A stretch of DNA of 64,000 nt from Rhizoclosmatium globosum. Lineage: Eukaryota > Chytridiomycota > Chytridiomycetes > Chytridiales > Chytriomycetaceae. Below the pieces are notes generated by a model. That model made no database searches. It saw only the letters and a list, made by a program, of their open reading frames with translations, and was not told the origin of the DNA. Positions 10,018 through 21,420 of this stretch are shown here, in pieces (the stretch's first letter is position 1; each line of letters starts with the position of its first letter). The DNA is taken from NCBI GenBank assembly GCA_002104985.1, contig MCGO01000070.1, positions 1-64,000 on the forward strand, written 5' to 3'. A program made the translations under genes and the position numbers.

Positions 10018-13000
10018 ATGAAAAACTTTCCATCAAAATCAGCAACAATGTCGCTGGAAGTGGCTCTTGTCCCTGGATCGGGGCGAAGTCAATTCATTGT
10101 TGAAACTGGTGGCCTGGACAACCCTATCGTTCAAGGGCAATTGCAACTGTCTCAACGGGGAGAAACAGCAATTACAATTACGAATGCTATAGTCACTGTT
10201 CGCGGCGTCATTAGATCAAACAACAGTGAAACGGACATAGTGGATATTCCAACACTGGTGTATGAATCGCCTAACAATGACGCTCTTTCACGTCCGCACT
10301 TGCTTCCGTTCACAGTTGATTTGGGTACTAATATACTGCTTCCATCGCATGGAAAGCGTGTGGAATACTCACTTCATGCAAAAGTCTCCTTCACTACTTC
10401 TTTGAGTAGGTACACTTCCGTGGTTGAGGCTGTTTGCCCACTCACTATGGTACCCAATGAAAATGCACGCGCAATACTTCTTGCTGCCCAGGCACCCGTG
10501 GCTGTTGCAAATGGGGACGATTCTGTTGACCCAAACAAGCCCGTCGAACAAGAACCAATTAACTTTGTTCTCAATGTGGCGCGTCGTGCCGTGCTTGTTG
10601 GCGATGACTTTATTGCTCAACTCAATATTGAATCTGCAAAAGCCGACCTCCGGAAAGTCGTATTGTCTCTACATCCAACATCTTGAAGAGGGAGACATTC
10701 CTGGTCCACTTGAAACTCTCGTCTCCATCGAAGATACATCATTTGTAAACAACCAAACCTCAAATGATCAAGTAAATAACGAGGCATCCAGACTGATCAC
10801 ACTCAGTGTTCCACCAGATATCATTCCTTCGATCGAGACACAATCATTTGGCCATGAGCACCACCTCAAAATGGAAATCTTTTCAAGAAATGAAGAAAAT
10901 CCTGTTGCTATCGTCAGGATCCCTGTTGTGGTTGTCATGCGGGGCACTCTGGTAGATTTACAGGGCGTTCCGCAACTCGTTCGTCAGGTTTCTTTGGATC
11001 CCACTCAAAATGAACCAGCCGTTTCAAAATTAGATATGGAATCTTCTGTTATCGGACAGTTTATTACAACTCGTTCATTCCGTCCTTTGAAAAGTCATGG
11101 TGATGAGCTTTCACTCAATATCGGTGAAGCTGTAACAGTCAAGTAAGTTTGATCATTTTGAAAATAAGATTTCTCATTCTTGTTTTGTCAATAGATACAT
11201 GTTCTCTGATGGATGGGCATACACTGTCAAAGAAACTGGTGAAGCTGGATTTATTCAAATGCATTATGTGGTCGAACGTGATTACATCCCTCAAAAGAAA
11301 ATGACTCTAATTTCATCTGGTAAATCATCATTAATTTTGCTTTAGAGATGGAACTGATAGAAACATTAAACCCCAGAAAAGCAATCTGCTATTCCTACAA
11401 AGCAATCAGAAACGATCCCGGTAACAGAAATAACGCGACAGTCATCTGTCTATGCAACAAAGCCTGCTCCGCCAACAAAAGGGGTCAAAAAAGGGTTTTT
11501 CGCACAATTCTTAAAGGCCAACACCAATACTGTCGCAGTAAAACCGGCAGTCCCTATCGTCGCTGTCGCAGTAAAACCGGTAGTCCCTATTGTCGTCGAT
11601 GAAGTCGTTTCGGTCAAGACTGCTATCGCCCACCTTGGTCTTTTGCACAGATTTTGCGTTTTGGAAAACAAAACCGACCAATATGCGGACTGGAGATACC
11701 TTTGCCATGCTGAACGCCGCTACCTTAAATGGCTCGACTACTTGTTTGAAATCAGGCCCTCTCAAGAATCTATGCCTCTCCCTCCTTTAGACGTAGCTCT
11801 TATGTGGCACGCACATATGTTGAACCCGTTACGCTACTTTGAAGATAATTTCTTCATTTTCGGCTTCATGTCTCCATACAACATTCCTTTTGAACGAATG
11901 CACAACCTCCCAGGTGAAAATTATGAACCCCAAGATGGGTCTCAAGAGACATGGGAAACGTTTGCAAAAGAGCCGTTCCACCTCCCTCTTGGAGACGAAT
12001 CTCCATTTCCGTTTAAATGTCCTTGGTGTTCAAACGAGTTTGAAATTGGAGCGAATTCGTACACGAAATATCGTATGAAGGATTCAATGTTCAGGTGTCC
12101 CAACAAGACATGTGGAGCTCAGTGCAGCGCTGATACTGTGAGCGCAAAGCGGTTTTTGGATGACATTGATCGATGGAAATTGTCGCAAAGAATTATGAAA
12201 GGAATAGCCCTTCATCCACAAACTGGAACACCTGACTACAAATCAGCTACTCGAGATTTGGGCATCTTGTTTCAATACGGGTTACCAGATAATTTCAGAG
12301 ACGATCCTTCAAAGTGCAATTGGAATGAAATTGAAATTTCTTTGAGAGGACATATGAAGTTGCTAATGCAATTGGGTGCCTTAAGTGCAAGAGTACGCAA
12401 GTCATCGCTGCCAAAAATGACACGCGCTTATAGGAACATTGTTACTCCTTTGACTTTGGATCTTGTTGGGGCAGTGATTAGACAGCGTGGCTTCACAGGC
12501 AAAATGGTTGGTGGATTTGTGGACTGGCAAGAACGCGATACATTGCCAAACGCTACGATTCGTTACAAGCTCTTTTTGACATTGATGAGAAAGGAACGAA
12601 AACAGTTCTTAGTACCAACGCTAGGTAAGAATATTAGTGCCTGTGTCCAAAAGATGATATTAATTTCGAAACTTAACAGATGTCGATTTGATGTGGCATA
12701 CGCACCAATGCCATCCTGTACAGTACAAAGATTACGGCATTCGTAATTTGGGCCTCGTCATCAACCATGACGATACTATTGAAGCCAAAAACTTGACCAC
12801 AAAATTTGACGAAACAGCCATAAAATGGAAGTTTCACTTTGGTTCAGCCTACTCCGCATACATCAAAGAATCCAACTGGTTTCGTCTGCCAACACCAGCA
12901 GTGTACCCCGACTACGCAATCAAAGCCCGAGAAAACGCTGTAACAATCACACGTCCAACTCGCGTTGTCCCAGACGGACAAGGCGGCTGTGCCTGTCACG

Positions 13001-13437
13001 ACCCAACACCAATGCCAGACCCAAACCGCCGCTCCTTAGCAAGATTCCCCATCAATGCACCAGTAAGCATCAAGGAAATCGAAATACACGCGCCAACGAA
13101 AAAGGAATCCGGACAGCGATCACTTGAAGTGAGCGTTCTTGCAGGTGGCTGTTTTTCTCTGGCATCGGCGTGCGGGAATTGGGGGCTGTATGGAAAAAAG
13201 TTTCATCCGTGGGGGTATGGGCGGCACTTTTATGGAGCTAATTTTTGGGGAGGATGTGGAGGTTGTGAAATATTTACTTGTGGAAAGGTTGCGGCTTGTG
13301 GGTCTCTTGAAAGTGCATGTGGATCTGGTGAAGCATATTCTGGTGGCTGTGGCACTAAATTCAATGGTGGAGGTGGAGCTGGTGGTAGCGCTGGCGGTTG
13401 CGGAGGAGGGGGTGGTTGTGGTGGAGGAGGGGGGTGA
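10018..13437 (+). CDS. Glycine-rich DUF1399 (GRDP-like) protein with arrestin-like and SH3 domains
   Basis: Start is ATG 10018 or the in-frame ATG 10048. Domain order: an arrestin-like beta-sandwich region (residues 1-350), an SH3 domain (DELSLNIGEAVTVKYMFSDG, then GWAYTVKETGEAGFI), a Pro/Val linker, and a DUF1399 core with its two signature blocks PPLDVALMWHAHML and DVDLMWHTHQCHP plus CPWC and CPNKTC zinc-like pairs. It ends in a Gly/Cys-rich tail (GGCGGGGGCGGGGG). Introns at about 11144-11192, 11324-11376 and 12625-12679 fit frame and consensus. The frame shifts once near 10680 (one extra base or two missing), with no intron to explain it. AATAAA lies at about 13490. GRDP proteins are known from plants and early fungi; molecular function is unclear. 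Confidence 0.85.
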
Positions 13438-13571
13438 GGAACGTTGATTCTTAGTTCTATGTGTTTTTTGATTGTACCATCATTTATGAAATAAACATGA
13501 CAAGTTAGCCCCATTTCGTACTTAAATTCCTGCGCGAAGCTTACTGTACATTTATTATTTACGCCATCTCA

Positions 13572-14716
13572 TCAAAACGCAAAGTGTTGGAGTACAAAGT
13601 CTGCAGATCCCATTACTGCAGCGCCTCCAATAACTCCAATGACAATCCACGCAAACACTCGTATATACACATCTTTCATACTCGGTTTCCCATGATTCCC
13701 AATCCCACCTTTTTCAATCCATTCGATGGCACTGGGAAGCAGTTCCCCAAACGCAATTGTAGCCATAATTCCACTCACACCAGCCAACATCTTTTCTATC
13801 CGCCCTGGTTTACTGATTATTTCGGCACCTCCAAGACACCATGCGATAATAACGCCGAGTGGTTCCATGAGACCATTCAGCAATGTTAAAAAAAGGACTC
13901 TTGATTTCGATCGAGATGTGTACCATAGAGGCAAAGCGACGATCATTCCCTCTACAATTTGGAGTAAACTATTCAGAGAGAACAAGAAATGCAACTTACC
14001 CAGCACATTATGGAGGAGAATTGCAATACACAGCGATATTCCAAGCTTCAAGTTGGAAACAGTGGTCAGAGCGACACTGACACCCTCCGGTAGATTGTGC
14101 AGCGCAAGTCCCATATATGTCACAAAAGAACTTCGGACCATAGAAATAGTATTCGCACCGCTTGAAGTCGCCCCAAACATTTTCATCAAAAACGCCTCGA
14201 ATGCAGAGGGTGTTGCGAACGAGTTTTGTTTTTCTAAATCCTCTGTTATGTGTTCCTCCAATAGACCCAATTCCCCTTCATGGATTTCGTTGTTACAGCC
14301 TTCATTTGAGTGAGAAGTTGAGTGAAGAAGCCACTCAATTGCAGCCATTAACGCTGCACCCACAAAAACACACAATATCGATGAAGGAAAACCGGCGACA
14401 GGAAGCGACTCAAAAAAGAGGCCAAGCGACAGGGCAACCATCACCTTCAAAGTGGTTCAAAGTAGATTAACTTTAAGATCCCATCAACAAGCAACAAACC
14501 CCCGCCGAGCATGCTTGCAGCCTTCCAAACAAAGCGGCGTTACTTGCCGAGAGAGTATTGACTGGCGGCGGGTTTGGGATGAGAACAAGGAGGATCACAG
14601 CACCTGGTTCCGCTTTGTTAGTGCTCTCTCAGGCCTCTTTTGGGGCGTTTCTTACCGAATGTTGTGCCTGCTCCAGCAACAATGGCAAGAAAGAGCGGAA
14701 GTGTTGAAGTGGACAT
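13572..14716 (-). CDS. ZIP-family metal transporter
   Basis: Start ATG at 14716 (MSTSTLPLFLAIVAGAGTTF, first membrane helix), followed by three introns. The intron in the fifth-helix motif splits LLHNVLEGMIVALP. ZIP hallmarks are both present: ALHNLPEGVSVAL (helix 4) and the HN-x-x-EG block (helix 5), which supply the His/Glu metal ligands. A short His/Glu-containing loop (HSTSHSNEG) lies between helices 3 and 4. About 310 residues and 8 helices, usual for ZIP. Expected role: uptake of Zn or another divalent metal into the cytosol. It is convergent with the GRDP gene, with a gap of about 130 bp. Its 3' end is one of the three fragments copied to 1855-1900. Confidence 0.92.
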
Positions 14717-14825
14717 TCTTGGGCAAGAAAACAAAAGAAATTCAAACAAAGCAATTAACCTTTACTAATACACACATCCAGCAAGCTCAAACCAAATATA
14801 ATAAAATGAATGATACAGAAACACC

Positions 14826-17800
14826 TTACACCCAATACATGGTGTTCAAGACTTCAGCAGAAACTGGCTGGAACTCAGCAATTGCAGCTGCAGAATCCCC
14901 AAGACCCACTGAACTGGCTCCACTTTCAGATCCGTTGATTCCACCGGGACGATGGTATCGTGCCTGTTCCGCCGCTAAACACGCATAGTAAGCAGCTGGT
15001 GCAAGCGACACGGATTTGTTTGCACGTCCATACGTCCAACAACTGGCATATATAATTTGCTGTAGTTCATCCGCTCTGAACTGGCTCTGGTCCAAAATCA
15101 CTTGATAATGTGTTGCGCGCGAAGTTCCTTGGATTCCTTGGTGCGAGAACAAAAAGAAATCAAATTCACTGGGATGTGTGACACCTTCGTGTGCAGAAAA
15201 TCATTAGCATGTCTGAAAAAAGCATCGTCAAACAACAAACCAGAGTCAATCACTGTGCCCGGTTTACAGTTTCCGTTTCTGTCTCCATCTCGGCCGTCCA
15301 CCGGGAAGAAGCGATGCATATGTCGTTTGTTGACAATCACAAACGTAATTTTTGCATCACCGCAGCCAATTCGATTCAATACACGTTTCAGCGCATTGAT
15401 TTCGACCAACGAGACTTCTTCCATTTGTCCATCGCTAACTCCAGTTCTCAAAAAGATGATCCGCTTGGGAAGGACTCTGTTGCGCGTGTAGAAAAGTTGA
15501 AACAGAGTGTGCGCCATGCCTTCAAGGTCGGCGATCGATTGAACTTTGGGAGCTTGAGCACGAACAACTGACCGAAACTCCACATATCTGACAAAAAAGT
15601 CAATAAAACAAGTTCTCAGCAACAAAGAAAAGAATACTCAACTTGTTGTCAATCGATCCAACTACCGCAACATTGCTGACGTCCCCATAAACTCCAGCAC
15701 CAGGATGCGTCATTGCTGCACCCATTACCATAGTAGGAACATCATCCCCAAGCTTCCCATAAAATCGTGAAGGCTCCACAATCGTATTCAATCCACCCAT
15801 TTTCTTGTTAATCTTCTGCGCAAAGTTAACTCCAACACCATTTGCCATCTTCCCCCCAAAATGCTTTGTCGACAAGATACACTGCGTAACACACGACACC
15901 ATCCCCGTCCGCGTCAAGAACTTGATCTCATCATACATTCCACTCTTCCCAACCATAATACAGAACACCATCACCTGAAGCTCTTGCAACGGCGCAGGTC
16001 CGACCCCATCTCCAGACGCAGCAGCAATCGCAATACGAACACCTTCATTCAACGTCTCTTCAACACTCATTCTGCGCTTCTCAACCATCACATCATTCAA
16101 ATTCCTCCGCGCCATTTGGATACCGAGTTTCTGACATTCACGGGTAACCTGTTCAAAGAACGGTTCAACGTTCCTGAGTCCCCGACTTTCTCCAAACACA
16201 GCCACACTCCAAAAGGGAAGCGGCGCTGCTCTGTAAAACTTGAAATCTCTCGAATGCTGATAATCAAGCCCCACATTCTCCTTCACGTCCAACACAGACC
16301 CTCCAGCACCATTTACAGTTGGCGGAGGAAGAACCCTTGCATCAATAGTCATCAACTTATTCTCCAACTCGACACCCCAAGCCCTCATTTCAACATCATC
16401 CAACGAGTTCCTCGCGTTCAGCGTTTCACGACCTTCCGCGATCCCAGTCCTCCGAACATCAGGTTTGACAGCCGTGAATTTAATCACCTCTTGTGTCTGG
16501 ATATCGCTCAGTTTCCCGATATGTCTCTGCCCCTCCTTCACAACCAAGAACTCCATCGGAATCAGGATCTTCATGTCGTCGTTCTTGGAGCAATCGATGC
16601 ACGGGAAATCAGGGTATTGGATTCGTTTTGCGTAGGTTTTTTCAAAGTATTGCGTGACGGTGCATTGTCCGCCGTCTCGGAGTTTCACAATGGCGCGGTC
16701 GGGGGTTTCGTGGGAGAGGCCTTTGATTCTGTAGCCGCGGGACATGTGGGTTGCTTTTACGTTTAGGCCGCGGAGGAATTTGCTGAGTCTTGTGAAGGCG
16801 ACTGTTCCGGGACGGATGTCTCGTGGATTCACGCCGCGGATGTCGTTTTTGTTGAAGACCATTGCGATGACTCGATGGAGTGGTTCTGACGTAAATCGGC
16901 GTTAAGATATCATGTGAACATTGAAGAACATGGAATTACCTGCTGGATAAAATGCAGTCTTTGCCATGTCAATCGTCAAAATCATTTCACCCATCGTAGC
17001 CTTCACACTCTGTTTCCAACCCTCACCCAACGTCAACCCATCAGAAAGATTAAATCTCGGGTTGTACGGTTTATAAAATCCCCACTGCGTCGCTTTATGA
17101 ATCGCCGTGAACGTCATATTTGGTCGATACGCGCAAATCAGCTGCAAGACATTGACAGCAACCTGTGGAACATCTCCAACACCAGTACCAATAAACTCTT
17201 TCAACGCAGCCATACCAACCATCCGTGTAAACTTGATCGTAAGTTGAAACACTTGCCTCCTACAAACCCCAAAATCAACACCACAACTCTTCACAAACCG
17301 GGGAAAAAAAACACACAAACCTCGAATCATCTTCCTCAGGCCTCCCCTTATCCACATACACAACCTCAAACCCCTGCCCCGCTGCTGGAATCCCATCATT
17401 CACAGTCCACAGAATATGTTCAGCATCCGTAACCCCCACATTCCCCGTCTGTCTCATCCACTGCTCGAAAATCTTTCGCGTAACAGGTCTCGTTGTCTCC
17501 GGCTTCATTTGAACGTCTACACCGGAAATCAATCAGTAATGGGATGCAGTTTTTCAAAATCAAGGCATAAACTCTCTCTCACCCCATTGATAAAAATCGC
17601 GTTGAGGGATTTTGGAGAGGCGGAAGCTGTTGGCGTAGACTTTGATGCGACGGCCGAGGGTTCCGTAGTCTGGACGGTATGCGCGTTCTCTTTCGACACT
17701 GGGTTTGAGGAGGGGCAAGTCTGTGTCCATTGGTTCTGGGATAGGAAGGAGACGTTCTGTGGGGATGGTAGCCAGCGCGGTAAACTGGAGGGGAACCAAA

Positions 17801-19420
17801 GCGCTGCTGGCACTGTTGCCTGATGGGATGCGAGGTCGACCTTGTTCATTTCGTCCGTAATCTCCTCTGCCATGGTCACTTCGTCTTTGGTCGTTTCTGC
17901 CATAGTCACCTCGTCCACGATCATTTCCTCCCTCGAACCTGCGGCCATCATCTCTCCGGCCCTCATCTTTTCGTCCATCATCTCTTTGTCCGTACCCAAA
18001 ATTGGCACCATCTCCTCGACGTGAAGGACTTGTAGACCGATCACGAGAATACCTTCCACCACCGCCACCACCTCTTGAAGATGAAACACCACCACCACCA
18101 CCACCTCTCTCATAACCACTTCCTCCTCTTTGTCGACCATGCTCATCTCTCCTCTCCGAATATTCTCCGTCCCGTCGAACATCTCCACGACTCGGACCAC
18201 TTGAATAGTCCGAGGTCACTTCCCTCCTTCCAGCCCCACTATCCCTTCCACCTTGATAAGAACCTCCCTGACCAAAAGAAGAAGAAGACAATGGTGCATC
18301 CATGGACACAAAAGCATCCCCTCTTTGAAACACGTCTGATTGATATTGATATTGACATTCATCTGTTGTTGATGTTGTTGACGATGTTTTCGGAACATGA
18401 AAAAATGCAGCCGCAGATGAGGGTTGTGGCACAGAAGCAGAAGAATATGTAGACGGATGTGTGGAAGAAGATGAAGACGAAGAAGCAGGCATAGTCGGAG
18501 CGACTGGAACAGCTGCTCCACGAATAAAAGAAACAGAGATACGACTTCCATCCGACAACTGTATATGATAATTAATTGTCTGCTTTATGAATTTGATTGT
18601 CTCCATCTGTTTGTTGCGCTTCTTCATGAGTGCATATCTTCACTTTCTTAGGCTTGTTGCATGACACAATGCATATTGCACTCGTTCCTCGCTCAATAAG
18701 AAGGTTATTATCTTCTGGTTCACTTCGCGAAAGGTCGTTCGCTGCGCTCACACATTTTCTTTCTTTGCTCACTACGTTCGCTATTCTTCTCATTTCGCCT
18801 GTTTCCACGCACCCTCAAAGCTCCTTCGTTCCTCAGTCTATGTTTCGGTTGTTCGTGTTTGCCCGTTCAACAATTCTTCACTCGTTCCTCGTTCAGTGAT
18901 AATCTCACTCCCGTGACTAGTGAACCCAAAAAAGGAATAATAAGAGAAGGGCACGAACCTCTTTTCCATCAGTTTCACGAACCACGTTTTTCCCAACATC
19001 GTGTTCGTATTCAAGAGTGGCAGTAGTGTCGGAAGTGCGGGTAAGACTGTCAAAAGAGAGTACAGTCAATACCAAACACAAGCCAGTACAAGGAAAACAC
19101 ACGTCTTTATCTTTCCATATCGGCGGAACAGGGCTTCGAGTTCAGTTGTCTGGTTGAGATGGTTTAGTTGCAGTTGGAGGGTGGCGACATGAGTAACAGT
19201 GTAAGGGATAGAAAGAAAGAGGAGGAAGGAGACAAGTGGCAGTGGCACGGGTTTCCATGTTTCCAAGGATTGAGCCAAGCACTGGTTTTGATCGACCCTT
19301 TCTCTTTCCCTTTCCCTTCCTTCAAAGTAGTCATAACTTAGAAGGTGGGTGTGTCCATAGGAAACTGTACCCACTCTGGCACCTAAAACAAACACGTATT
19401 GCATCGTACCTGAGCTTCTC
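14826..19420 (-). CDS. RRM-RGG-Argonaute fusion, slicer residues lost
   Basis: Reading the minus strand, an RRM is built from three exons. Exon one ends at 19103 ([15 protein letters not shown]). Exon two is 18959-19046 ([19 protein letters not shown]). Exon three starts at 18558 ([14 protein letters not shown]). A Ser-rich and then an RG/RGG/DR-rich low-complexity stretch follows. After it come the Argonaute N domain, PAZ ([19 protein letters not shown]), MID and PIWI, ending TMYWV at 14826. PIWI landmarks include [20 protein letters not shown], after a 57-nt intron. The catalytic positions read GAAMTHP (first Asp is Ala), LRTGVSDGQ (second Asp is Thr), AYYACL (His is Cys), and Gln at the probable Glu-finger site. 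It should bind guide RNA without slicing. The exact start is unresolved (about 19210-19420). Exon three was also considered as an independent start (Met at 18492), but the RRM reading is continuous and in phase. Confidence 0.85.
18559..18958 (-). repeat. Introner-like repeat, copy 1, in the Argonaute intron
   Basis: A 400-nt intron between RRM exons two and three. Positions about 18640-18915 belong to a family dense in GAGCGCAGCGAACGACC and GAGCGAGGAACGAG (given in the sense of the host gene). Shared landmarks in order: GTGAGAT-ATGACTGA-like start (here ATCACTGA), GACTGAGGAACGAAGGAG, GCGAACGACCTTTCGCGAAG, ATTGAGCGAGGAACGAG, ATATGCATTGTGTCATGCAA. The copy is shorter and more diverged than the other two. 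The splice acceptor ATACAG lies outside the repeat. Confidence 0.85.
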
Positions 19421-19527
19421 TTGTGAAGCGAGCCAGTTGCAGCCTTGATGAACTCATTTCTTTTTTCTTGTTTTCTTGTTTTCTTGTTCTTTTCTTCGTT
19501 TTCTACTAACACAAACCAAAACCAACA

Positions 19528-21191
19528 AATGGACGAAGTGTCCTCGGACTTCCTCTCGCTCTCGCTCTCTCTCGGCCAAAGCCACAGCAGCCAAGGCAGC
19601 CGCCAAAGCCAAGTCGCCAGTGCATCAATTGAGCCGTTTGTGTACTTGACAATCCTCGGCCACGCCCAACGACGCCCCGACGACCTTGGCCGAGTCATGG
19701 GCGTCCTTCTTGGCGCTGTCTCCGACGACGGCCTCGATGTCGACATTAGAAACTCGTTTGCGATTGCGATTACTGAGAACGACGACGAGGTATGTGTGTT
19801 AGGGTTATCGTTGTTTGTTAACCCTAACCCTAAGTCTCACTAACTCACTAAACTCACTTGGAAAAACAGGTCTCAGTCGACTCGGAACTCCTCCAGCTCA
19901 TGCTTGCTTCACACTTGCAACAGAACCCACGGGAAACCCTCGTTGGATGGTACTCAACCGGCGACAAGGTGGATGCGAACTCGGCCTTGATCCACGAATA
20001 CTTTATTTCTGAGTTTGCTCCAATCAATCCTCTTCATTTGGTTGTGGATGCCGATCTCAAGGATGGCCGCATGGCTGTGAAGGCTTTTGTGACGTATGTT
20101 TCTTTTTTCATGGTCCACAAAGAGAACTTCACTCATCCACAACGCCATCACCAACAAATATTAAAAACACGCAACAGTTCTGAAGCGGGTGTGCCTTCCT
20201 CGGAATTTGCTGGAACAATGTTCATTCCAGTTCCTGCCACCGTCAAATTCAATGAAGCTGATAGATCTGTCCTGGACTTGGTTTCTCTTGCTCGTCCTCA
20301 GGATTACTCATCGGACTCGTCAAACGACCAAGAAGCTTCTACTACCTCCGTTTACTCGGATATGGAGTCGCTCGAACGGGCAATCATTTCTATTCAAGGA
20401 ATGGTTGATAATATTCAGGAATGGGTGTCTGCTGTCAAGGTGAATACCAACGAGTGAGATCATGACTGAGCGAGGAACGAGACCTACGAGTGAGATCATG
20501 ACTGAGCGAGGGACGAGACCTACGAGTGAGATCATGACTGAACGAGGAACGAGTGAAGGAATGTCGAACGGGCGAACGCGAACAATCGAAAAACCGACTG
20601 AGGAACGAAGGAGGTTTGAGGTTGCGTGGAAACAGGCGAAAAGAGACGAATAGCGAGCGAAGCGAGCAAAGAAAAGGAAGTGTGAGCGCAGCGAACGACC
20701 CTTCGCGAAGCGAACCACAAGTCAATAACCTCCTAGTACTTCTTATTGAGCGAGGAACGAGCGAAATATGCATTGTGTCATGCAACAGGCCCTGCTTAGT
20801 GAGCGCAGCGAACGACCTTGTGCGAAACGTGGACACGTAGACAAAATGGGGCAAATTATTGTGTCATCCAAGAAGCCCCCCTGGTGAGCATAGCGAACAA
20901 GATTCAAATAAGGAGGAACCGGTACAAACAAAAACATGGATTTTCTGTAGCGCATTATTCTTACCAACACACACACATACTCACATCACTACTTAGTCCG
21001 GCGAAATCCCAGCCAACGACGCCATCGGCCGATACCTGCTCGACACTGTCTCCTCCGTCCCACTCATTCAATCTACAGACTTTGAGAAAATGTTCAACAA
21101 CCACTTGCAGGACTTGTTGATGGTTGTCTATCTATCAAACTTGACCAGGACGCAGTTGGCTATTGCTCAGCGTCTTCAGAACTTGGTTTAA
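19528..21191 (+). CDS. eif3f: Translation initiation factor eIF3 subunit f
   Basis: Start ATG 19528. Exons end at 19789, about 20094 and 20439; the last exon is 20997-21191. An MPN domain lacking the JAMM metal ligands begins at IEPFVYLTILGHAQRR and includes MGVLLGAVSDDG and NPRETLVGWYSTG. The C-terminus carries NHLQDLLMVVYLSNLTRTQL, very characteristic of eIF3f. It functions in the eIF3 complex at the 40S ribosome. The third intron (20440-20996, 557 nt) is filled with the introner-like repeat. The first intron contains inverted telomere hexamers. It is divergent from the Argonaute gene with a very short shared upstream region. Confidence 0.95.
20440..20996 (+). repeat. Introner-like repeat, copy 2, in an eIF3f intron
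   Basis: The intron donor is GTGAAT and the acceptor ACTTAG. From about 20450 it contains the repeat in the sense orientation of eIF3f. First come three tandem 36-bp units (GAGATCATGACTGAGCGAGG and so on). The shared body follows, with GACTGAGGAACGAAGGAGG, GTGAGCGCAGCGAACGACC, TTCGCGAAGCGAACCA, CCTCCTAGTACTT, ATTGAGCGAGGAACGAGCGA and ATATGCATTGTGTCATGCAA, to about 20900. The element begins only about 10 nt after the donor. Exon frame across the intron is phase 0 (AAG to TCC). Confidence 0.92.
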
Positions 21192-21420
21192 AGTAGGGAT
21201 TGGAGTAGAAGGATATGCATTATATGTATTTTTTGAACGCCAGATGATGGATTTGGGGAATGTGCTTGGAAGTTGGGGGATTCTTATTTCTTCTTTGTGC
21301 ACATATTTTTGAATGGGAAATAGCATTCACTTTTTTTCTTTCTTTACACATTATATACACAACTCAAACGCACAATATGCAAATGAACGATTTATTCAAT
21401 ATGGAATCACGGCACTCTAT

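Noticed and set aside
15861..16766. 301-codon open frame on the plus strand
   Set aside because: Antisense to the PAZ-MID-PIWI exon of Argonaute; composition is a shadow of that coding frame.
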